From an uncultured Clostridium sp. (GTDB lineage Bacteria > Bacillota > Clostridia > TANB77 > CAG-508): a stretch of 37,047 nt of DNA. Each line of letters begins with the position of its first letter. Position 1 is the stretch's first letter. The notes beneath the pieces were generated by a model. It saw only the letters and a program-made list of their open reading frames with translations, was not told the DNA's origin and searched no databases. The position numbers were made by a program, and so were the translations under genes. Shown here piece by piece: positions 31,047 to 37,047 of the stretch. Where the stretch lies: the NCBI GenBank assembly GCA_930991035.1, contig CAKNRV010000011.1:1-37047 (forward strand). Direction: 5' to 3'.

Positions 31047-32663
31047 GTGAAAAAAATTTCTGGAAATAAAAAACTAATTATTAGTGTTATGATAATTATA
31101 GTAGTAATTGCAATAATTGTGGGAAGTATAATTTCAATACAAAAAAGTGGAAGTAATATTTCTTTTGGAAAAAAGACTTTAAACATTTTATCAGGTTCTG
31201 AAAATGAAGTTTTAGAACCAATACTTGAAGAATTTGAAAAACAAAATAATGTTAATATAAATATGACATACGAAGGTTCAGTAGATATTATGCAAGAACT
31301 TCAAAATGGTGCTGAAAACTATGATGCAGTATTTCCTGCAAATAGTATATGGATAAGTATGGGTGATACTAATTTAAAAGTAAAAAATCAAAAATCAATT
31401 ACAACAACACCTGTTGTATTCGGAATTAAAAAAAGTGTAGCAGAAAAATTAGGTTTTGTTGGAAAAGATGTAACAACCAAAGATATATTAGAAAAAATAC
31501 AAAGCAAAGAACTTAGTTTTATGATGACATCAGCAACCCAGTCAAATTCTGGAGCGACAGCATATTTAGGATTTATTTATGCTCTACTCGGAAATCCAGA
31601 AGTAATAACAGCAGAAGATTTAGATAATGAAGAATTAAAAACAAACTTAACAACAATTCTTTCAGGAGTAAACCGCTCATCAGGAAGCTCTGATTGGCTT
31701 AAAGATTTATTTTTAGAAAGTGATTATGATGCAATGGTAAACTATGAATCAATTATAATCGATACAAATAAAGAATTAGTAGCTAGAGGAGAAGAACCTT
31801 TATATGTAATATATCCACAAGATGGTTTAGGAATTGCAGACTCACCACTAGGATATATTGATAATGGTAATAAGGAAAAAGAAGAAATATTTTTAAAATT
31901 ACAGGATTATTTAATATCATATGAAGTAAAACCAAAATTATTAGAATTAGGAAGAAGAACATCATTTGCAATAAATTTTGAAAATAGTAATCCAGAAACA
32001 TTTAACTCAGATTGGGGAATTGATACAAAGAAAGTTTTAAATGTTATGAAAATGCCAACAGCAGATGTAATTCAAAAGGCATTAAATATGTATCAAACAG
32101 AACTTAGAAAGCCATCACTTACTGTATATTGTTTAGATTATTCAGGAAGTATGGCAGGAAACGGAGTGACGTCTCTAAGAAGTGCGATGAGTATGCTTTT
32201 AGATCAAACAAAAGCAAAAAATTATATGCTACAAGCAAGCACGAAAGATGTAACAATAGTAATTCCATTTGATAATAATGTGTTAGATATATGGAAAGCG
32301 GAAGGAAATGATGAAACAACATTATTAGAATTACAAAGTAAAATAGACTCATTAGACCCACAGGGAGGTACAGATATTTATAAACCACTAATTAAGGCAA
32401 TGGATGAAATTAAAAAATATAATGTATCTGATTATACAACATCTATAATACTAATGTCAGACGGAAAATCGAATGTAAACTCATATAATCAGGTTGTAGA
32501 AGAGTGGAATCAAGAAAATTTAGACATTCCAATATTTTCAATAACATTTGGAGAGTCAGATGACAGAGAATTACAAGCACTAGCAGATTTTTCAACAGCA
32601 AGAGTATTTGATGGAAAAGATAATTTAGAAAAAGCTTTTAAACAAGCAAAGGGATATAATTAA
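31047..32663 (+). CDS. Membrane-anchored solute-binding domain fused to VWA domain
   Basis: 538 aa from GTG 31047 (GGAAGG upstream). One N-terminal helix (ISVMIIIVVIAIIVGSIISI) and no lipobox Cys: a true transmembrane anchor, not a lipoprotein. Residues about 42-330 are a type II periplasmic solute-binding fold (LNILSGSENEVLEPILEEFEKQNN, then AENYDAVFPANSIWI). Residues about 356-535 are a VWA domain with an intact MIDAS: DYSGSM at 364-369, Thr442 in GGTD, Asp472 in MSDGKSN. The fusion suggests metal-dependent protein binding coupled to ligand sensing outside the cell. It heads the XpaC/SBP/TelA cassette, and no permease is nearby. Architecture is known in Bacillota; the role is not. Confidence 0.9.
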   Translation: MKKISGNKKLIISVMIIIVVIAIIVGSIISIQKSGSNISFGKKTLNILSGSENEVLEPILEEFEKQNNVNINMTYEGSVDIMQELQNGAENYDAVFPANSIWISMGDTNLKVKNQKSITTTPVVFGIKKSVAEKLGFVGKDVTTKDILEKIQSKELSFMMTSATQSNSGATAYLGFIYALLGNPEVITAEDLDNEELKTNLTTILSGVNRSSGSSDWLKDLFLESDYDAMVNYESIIIDTNKELVARGEEPLYVIYPQDGLGIADSPLGYIDNGNKEKEEIFLKLQDYLISYEVKPKLLELGRRTSFAINFENSNPETFNSDWGIDTKKVLNVMKMPTADVIQKALNMYQTELRKPSLTVYCLDYSGSMAGNGVTSLRSAMSMLLDQTKAKNYMLQASTKDVTIVIPFDNNVLDIWKAEGNDETTLLELQSKIDSLDPQGGTDIYKPLIKAMDEIKKYNVSDYTTSIILMSDGKSNVNSYNQVVEEWNQENLDIPIFSITFGESDDRELQALADFSTARVFDGKDNLEKAFKQAKGYN

Positions 32664-32669
32664 AATTAA

Positions 32670-32696
32670 GCTGTTTTTTTAATATGAACAAACAGC
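32670..32696 (+). other. Intergenic hairpin
   Basis: GCTGTTT (32670-32676) pairs with AAACAGC (32690-32696) with an internal T-rich loop. It is a weak stem between the SBP-VWA and XpaC-like genes, perhaps reducing read-through. Confidence 0.4.
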
Positions 32697-32711
32697 AAAA
32701 GGAATGGTAAT

Positions 32712-33332
32712 ATGTTAATTTATAGAAAAAACATTATAAGATTTGATATTTTAAATACACTAATAGCAATTATTATATTTATTTTACTATTTACCATATT
32801 AGAGATAAATATAATAATTTCAGGAATACTTGCAATGCTTATTTATATTGGTAGTGCTTTGTTATTTGCACCAAATAATAAATTAGTGTTACTTGGGATA
32901 AAAGATTCAAACAAACAAAAAGAATATATGAATTTATTAGATAATGGCTATGATAATTATGAAAAAATAATTAATATTAAAAATCAAATAACCAAACCAC
33001 ATATAAAACAAGAGTGTAATGACATAATAGGAAAGATATCAAAAATATTAAAATATTTAGAAAAACATCCAAAGAAAATAGGCGAAAGTAAAAAGTTTTT
33101 TACATATTATTTAGAAACAATTTATAAAATTGTAAATTCATACTTTGAAATATCTTCTCAAAATATACATACAAAAGAAATTGAAGATGTTATATCAAAA
33201 ACAGAAAAAACACTTGTAATGATAAATAAATCTTTAGACGACCAGTTTACAAAAATGATACAGAATGATGCATTAGATTTAGATACGGAAATAGATTTTT
33301 TAAAAAGCAGTATTCAGATGAAAGATTTTTAA
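32712..33332 (+). CDS. xpaC: XpaC-like membrane protein
   Basis: 206 aa, ATG behind AAAAGGAATGG. Two helices near the N-terminus (LNTLIAIIIFILLFTILEINIIISGILAMLIYIG). A cytosolic helical domain follows: KIGESKKFFTYYLETIYKIVNSYFEISSQNIHTKEIEDVISKTEKTLVMINKSLDDQF. The motif FFTYYLxxxxKxxxxYxEI is the XpaC/PF10112 hallmark (5-bromo-4-chloroindolyl phosphate hydrolysis protein). XpaC and TelA genes are often neighbours and are attributed to envelope or toxic-anion stress. The named phosphatase activity is historical and unproven here. Confidence 0.85.
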   Translation: MLIYRKNIIRFDILNTLIAIIIFILLFTILEINIIISGILAMLIYIGSALLFAPNNKLVLLGIKDSNKQKEYMNLLDNGYDNYEKIINIKNQITKPHIKQECNDIIGKISKILKYLEKHPKKIGESKKFFTYYLETIYKIVNSYFEISSQNIHTKEIEDVISKTEKTLVMINKSLDDQFTKMIQNDALDLDTEIDFLKSSIQMKDF

Positions 33333-33348
33333 AATTGGAGGTGAAAAA

Positions 33349-34413
33349 ATGAAGTCAAAAATAGTAGGTGGAATTATATTATTACTAGTAATCATAGTAA
33401 TTATTGCATTTCAATTTGTAAATGTGAATAAGCCAGAAGAAATAACAGTATCAGGATATTTAGGTGGAGAAAAAGAAGGTCTTATGCAAGATGAAGAAGT
33501 TAAAAAAATATTAAAAGATAAATATGGTATAACAGTTGAATATACAAAAGCTGGTTCTATAGAAATGATAGAACAAGATTCATCAGATAAAGATTATTTA
33601 TTTCCATCTAGTCAAACAGCATTAGAATTATTTAATCAGACTAAAAGTGATAAATTATATAAAAGTGAAATTGTATTTAATTCACCAATTGTAATTTATA
33701 CTTGGAAACCAATCGCGGAAGCATTAATTAATAATGGAATAGTAGAAGAAAAAGACAATTCATATTATATTGCAGATACATCAGCATTAATAAAATTAGT
33801 AACAGACAAGAAAAAGTGGAGTGATATTGGTGTAAATGATTTGTATGGGTATGTAACAATACAATCAACTGATCCTAATAAATCAAATTCAGGAAATATG
33901 TTTGCAGGTTTAGTTGCAAATATTATGAATAATGAAACAGTAGTTGATTCAAGTACTGTTGATACAATTTTACCTAATTTAAAAGACTTTTTTGGAAAAA
34001 TTGGTTATATGGAACATTCTTCAGGAGATTTATTTGAACAATATTTGAAAACAGGAATGGGAGCTAAACCAATGATTGCAGGCTATGAAAATCAAATGAT
34101 AGAATTTGCAATAGAAAATCCAAATGATTGGAGTATGGTAAAAGAGCAAGTAGCAGTTTTATACCCAGAACCAACAGTATGGAGTTCTCACCCATTAATT
34201 GCTTTAAATGAAAAAGGAGCAAAACTAATAGAAGCAATGCAAGATGAAGAAATACAAAAAATAGCTTGGGAAAAACACGGATTTAGAACAGGTGTTAATG
34301 GAACAATAAATACAGAAGTTGAAGGATTTTATGGAATACCTAAAAATATAAATGCAGTTATTCAAATGCCAAATCCAGATACGATGCAAAAAATAATGGA
34401 TGGTATAAAATAA
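33349..34413 (+). CDS. Membrane-anchored solute-binding protein
   Basis: 354 aa, ATG behind GGAGGTG. N-terminal helix (IVGGIILLLVIIVIIAFQFV), again without a lipobox Cys. The body is a type II solute-binding fold with hinge features: ITVEYTKAGSIEMIEQ, DKDYLFPSSQTALEL, YIADTSALIKLVTDKKKWSDIG, SNSGNMFAGLVANIM and EVAVLYPEPTVWSSHPLIAL. It is an orphan; no transporter genes flank it. With the VWA-fused protein it forms a pair of anchored binding domains, which could sense the same ligand. Confidence 0.85.
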   Translation: MKSKIVGGIILLLVIIVIIAFQFVNVNKPEEITVSGYLGGEKEGLMQDEEVKKILKDKYGITVEYTKAGSIEMIEQDSSDKDYLFPSSQTALELFNQTKSDKLYKSEIVFNSPIVIYTWKPIAEALINNGIVEEKDNSYYIADTSALIKLVTDKKKWSDIGVNDLYGYVTIQSTDPNKSNSGNMFAGLVANIMNNETVVDSSTVDTILPNLKDFFGKIGYMEHSSGDLFEQYLKTGMGAKPMIAGYENQMIEFAIENPNDWSMVKEQVAVLYPEPTVWSSHPLIALNEKGAKLIEAMQDEEIQKIAWEKHGFRTGVNGTINTEVEGFYGIPKNINAVIQMPNPDTMQKIMDGIK

Positions 34414-34440
34414 AAATAAATTGTAAGGAGTAAAAAAATT

Positions 34441-35556
34441 ATGGAAGAAATTAAAAAAGAAGATTTAATTATCAAAGAAGGAAGTACAGCAATTACTGAA
34501 GAAAATATATATGATTATAACAAATTATCAGAAGAAGATAAAAAAGAAGTAACAAACATTATGAAAAATATAGAAGATGGAGATTCTAACAGTGTGATTC
34601 AATATGGAGTAGGAGCACAGTCAGAAATTGCAAATTTCTCAAATAAAATGTTAGAAGATGTAAGAGCAAAAGATACAGATTACGTAGGAGATATTTTATC
34701 TAACTTAATGGTTAAAGTAAAAAATACAGACGTAAATGGTTTTATACAGGAAAGTCCGTTAGAGAATATTCCTGTAATTGGAAAATTAGTAGATAAAACA
34801 AAGAGATTTTTTGCAAAATATCAAAAAATTGAAAGTCAAATAGATGAAATATCTGAAAAGCTTGACAATGAAAGAACAATTCTTCTAAAAGATATTGTTA
34901 TGTTTGACAATTTATTTGAAAAGAATACGGAATGTATTCATAATTTAGATTTATATATTATTGCAGGAAATAAAAAAATCGAAGAATTAAAAACAAAAAT
35001 ACTACCAGAAATGCAAAAAAAAGCAGAAGAAACAAAAGATCCTTTAAATGCACAAAAAGTTGCTGATATGAGTGATTTTACTGCTAGATTTGAAAAAAAG
35101 ATACATGATTTGAAATTAACAAGAACAATTGCAATTCAAACAGCTCCACAAATAAGATTTATCCAGTCAGGGAATAAAGCTTTGGTAGATAGAATTCAGT
35201 CATCAATACTAAATACAATACCTCTTTGGAAAAGTCAAATTGTTCTTGCAATTGGAATTATTAGGCAAAAAGGTGCATTGGATTTACAAAAACAAGTAAC
35301 AGAAACAACAAATGAGTTATTAAAGAAAAATTCTGAAATGCTAAAAACAAATACAATAGAAATAGCAAAAGAAAATGAAAAAGGAATTGTTGAATTAGAA
35401 ACACTAAAAAAAGTAAATGACGATTTAATAACAACGATTGAAGAAACAATTAAAATAAGCGAAGAAGGAAGAGTAAAACGTAAAGAAGTTGAAAAAGAAC
35501 TAGTTGTAATTGAGAAAGATTTAAAAGATAAATTGTTAAATACGAAAAATAATTAA
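34441..35556 (+). CDS. telA: TelA-family toxic anion resistance protein
   Basis: 371 aa, ATG behind AAGGAG. No membrane helix; almost entirely helical. The family features are SNKMLEDVRAKDTDYVGDILSNLM, PVIGKLVDKTKRFFAKYQKIESQIDEI, MFDNLFEKNTECIHNLDLYIIAG, AIQTAPQIRFIQSGNKALVDRIQSSILNTIPLWKSQIVLAIGIIRQKGALDLQ and a C-terminal coiled coil. The TelA/KlaA family is associated with tellurite and envelope stress; cytosolic location is inferred. XpaC-like and VWA neighbours match the reported companions of the family. Confidence 0.92.
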   Translation: MEEIKKEDLIIKEGSTAITEENIYDYNKLSEEDKKEVTNIMKNIEDGDSNSVIQYGVGAQSEIANFSNKMLEDVRAKDTDYVGDILSNLMVKVKNTDVNGFIQESPLENIPVIGKLVDKTKRFFAKYQKIESQIDEISEKLDNERTILLKDIVMFDNLFEKNTECIHNLDLYIIAGNKKIEELKTKILPEMQKKAEETKDPLNAQKVADMSDFTARFEKKIHDLKLTRTIAIQTAPQIRFIQSGNKALVDRIQSSILNTIPLWKSQIVLAIGIIRQKGALDLQKQVTETTNELLKKNSEMLKTNTIEIAKENEKGIVELETLKKVNDDLITTIEETIKISEEGRVKRKEVEKELVVIEKDLKDKLLNTKNN

Positions 35557-35612
35557 GATATTAAAAAATATTATTTGCTTTCCTTTAATTATAAAATAAA
35601 GAGGTGTTATTT

Positions 35613-36302
35613 ATGGATGAAGCTAATTATAATGCTATGATTAATTTTGAAAGATTTAAAAACTTGTTTTTAGCTCAAAACAAGAAATATTATAGAAAAA
35701 TAGGAATCTTCAGTTCTATATTTTTTATTCCCTTTACAATTTTACTAATATTTGCTTTTATATATGAACCATCAGGAAAAGGGGTTTTATATATTTTAGT
35801 AAGTTTATTATTAGTAGTGCTAGGAATACTTCTTATTTTTAAACCATTTATTATTTTTTATACAAGAAAGAATATTGTTACTAGTTGGTTTCAATTTCAT
35901 GGATTAAAAGATTTAAAAGGTAGTTTTTCTAATTACAAGGTGGAATATAATGTTAATTTATCAAAATATGGTGTTAGTGAAAAATTTGTATCTGGTGCAG
36001 AAGTTAGATTTCCTTGGTTTACATTTACAGGAAAATATGTAGAGTCACCAGAAGGTGTTTATTTTACTTATGATGACGGTAAAAATAGTTCACTTATGTA
36101 TAATATGCTTGGTGTGAACTCTCTTTTAAGAGAAGAACTATCAGGAGAGACGTTGTTTATTGAAAAAGAAGTTTTAAATAAAAACCCTAATTTAATAGAA
36201 GATATTAAAAAATCAATAGAAAATTCTAAGAAAATATATAAAAATAAAAATGTTTCTAACGAAGAAAAAGAAAAAATGTTAAACTGGATAGCAAAACGTT
36301 AA
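35613..36302 (+). CDS. Two-helix membrane protein of unknown family
   Basis: About 229 aa from ATG 35613 (GAGG eight bases upstream; a GTG at 35604 overlaps that site). Two helices near residues 27-45 and 58-80 are preceded by a cytosolic helix NFERFKNLFLAQNKKYYRKI. The C-terminal half (about 95-229) may be a PH-like beta barrel with an amphipathic helix: KYGVSEKFVSGAEVRFPWFTFTGKYV, then VYFTYDDGKNSSLMYNML. The general layout (N-terminal FxLFxxxNKKYYRK, two helices, PH-like domain) resembles YcxB-type proteins, but I am not certain. It is likely part of the TelA/XpaC transcription unit. Confidence 0.7.
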   Translation: MDEANYNAMINFERFKNLFLAQNKKYYRKIGIFSSIFFIPFTILLIFAFIYEPSGKGVLYILVSLLLVVLGILLIFKPFIIFYTRKNIVTSWFQFHGLKDLKGSFSNYKVEYNVNLSKYGVSEKFVSGAEVRFPWFTFTGKYVESPEGVYFTYDDGKNSSLMYNMLGVNSLLREELSGETLFIEKEVLNKNPNLIEDIKKSIENSKKIYKNKNVSNEEKEKMLNWIAKR

Positions 36303-36340
36303 TTTGTAAAAAATAGTAAGTTGTAGGAGAGATTCAAAAA

Positions 36341-36988
36341 ATGATAAATATTTTAGTTCACGGACTAGGACAAGATGAAAAAAGTTGGAATGAAGTTAAA
36401 AATCAATTAAATAATAATGGAATAAATGTAGAAACACCAAATCTATTTTCTATTGTAAAAAATTATCAAGTAAATTATGAAAATATGTATAGAACATTTG
36501 CTGATTATTGTAATAATTTTAAAGAAAAAATAAACTTAGTAGGACTTTCTCTTGGTGGAATACTTGCCATTGATTATGTAGCAGAATTTCCAGAAAAGGT
36601 AAATTCAATAATACTTATAGGGACACCTTATGAAATACCAAAGACTATATTTACTATGCAAAACATTATTTATAAGTTTATGCCTAAAAGAATATTTGAA
36701 AAAATAGGTTGTCCTAAAAAAGATATGATTAGATTATTAAAATCAATGAGCAAATTATCTATTCCAAACAAAGCACCAAATATAAAATGCAATACATTAA
36801 TTATATGTGGGGAGAAGGAAAAAGATAATATAAATATGAAAAGTGCAAAACAATTAAATAAGGTAATAAAAAATAGTAAATTTAAAATTATCGAAAATGC
36901 AGGACACGAAGTAAATGTTGATAACCCAAAAGAACTTGCAAATGTAATTTATGATTTTTGCAAAGATAACGATAAAGATATAAAATAA
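36341..36988 (+). CDS. Alpha/beta hydrolase
   Basis: 215 aa; ATG behind TAGGAGAGATTC. The oxyanion-hole motif is HGLGQDEKSW (7-16), the nucleophile elbow GLSLGG (Ser70), and the catalytic His in NAGHEVN (about 193). The Asp/Glu position lies in IICGEKEKD, with Glu or Asp after the last strand. Cap helices (about 95-140) include KTIFTMQNIIYKF and ADN-like KSMSKLSIPNKAPN. There is no signal peptide, so the enzyme is cytosolic. Substrate unknown; thioesterase or esterase of the MhpC type is the likely range. Nothing follows it in the window. Confidence 0.88.
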   Translation: MINILVHGLGQDEKSWNEVKNQLNNNGINVETPNLFSIVKNYQVNYENMYRTFADYCNNFKEKINLVGLSLGGILAIDYVAEFPEKVNSIILIGTPYEIPKTIFTMQNIIYKFMPKRIFEKIGCPKKDMIRLLKSMSKLSIPNKAPNIKCNTLIICGEKEKDNINMKSAKQLNKVIKNSKFKIIENAGHEVNVDNPKELANVIYDFCKDNDKDIK

Positions 36989-37047
36989 CTACAAATTACA
37001 ATATATAATTAGAAACAAAATAGTAACTCGTCTATAATAGAAAAAAA

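Noticed and set aside
1..37047. tRNA or rRNA genes
   Set aside because: No cloverleaf, T-loop GGTTCRA or conserved rRNA sequence was seen on either strand.

Overview
The window is AT-rich (around 30 % GC by eye) with strong AGGAGG-type ribosome binding sites, short intergenic gaps, U-tract hairpin terminators and typical clostridial families (prepilin-like proteins with an FGE-type C-terminal domain, ABC-2 drug/ion exporters, iron-sulfur flavoprotein, Lsa-like ABC-F, CptIN-type RNA toxin-antitoxin, TelA/XpaC). This points to an uncultured gut-type Clostridia/Bacillota genome. Almost everything is on the + strand; the exceptions are one odd GC-richer gene and a LysR remnant at 13.2-14.2 kb.

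Layout. 0-3.3 kb: a membrane-anchored surface protein and a prepilin-like/fibronectin III/FGE-sulfatase-fold protein whose start is out of frame by one A. 3.4-9.7 kb: a DinB-type Y-family polymerase, a lysine-rich anchored protein, a TVP38-type membrane protein, a Dps, a CmpB-type membrane protein, then a second (UvrX-like) Y-family polymerase with a YolD partner. The second polymerase sits behind a promoter whose -35 is overlapped by a near-consensus LexA box. 9.7-13.1 kb: MerR regulator, NatA/NatB-like ABC exporter and an iron-sulfur flavoprotein. 13.2-15.0 kb is a graveyard: a hairpin-rich, atypical minus-strand gene, a LysR fragment fused to a headless flavodoxin, and a gutted aldo-keto reductase. 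15.1-16.3 kb: a GNAT protein and a type III (CptIN-like) toxin-antitoxin locus with two 50-51-nt antitoxin repeats and a toxin frameshifted inside an AT-dinucleotide tract.

16.2-21.6 kb: an Lsa-like ABC-F gene behind an attenuator-like leader, three consecutive unexplained intergenic hairpins, an MBL-fold hydrolase overlapping a pentapeptide-repeat protein, a frameshifted ogt, alanine racemase and a small Xre regulator. 21.7-26.5 kb: an ArsR repressor with two matching operators around its promoter, heading two ABC exporter pairs. 26.5-30.9 kb: an alkyltransferase-like protein lacking the catalytic Cys, a flavin reductase, DUF1697, flavodoxin, and small membrane proteins, including two that share an N-terminal two-helix module but carry different C-terminal domains. 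31.0-36.3 kb: a compact cassette of membrane-anchored solute-binding domain fused to a VWA domain, XpaC-like protein, a second anchored solute-binding protein, TelA-like protein and an unrecognised two-helix protein, followed by an alpha/beta hydrolase.

The most interesting items are the CptIN-like locus with its AT-tract frameshift, the SBP-VWA/XpaC/SBP/TelA cassette (possible envelope stress system with no transporter permease), the SOS-controlled polymerase promoter, the ABC-F leader, and the three-hairpin intergenic element at 17954-18090. Four genes look broken by small insertions (prepilin, aldo-keto reductase, CptN toxin, Ogt). Read-level verification is needed to separate biology from sequencing error. 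All functional statements rest on motif reading by eye; no database search was run.
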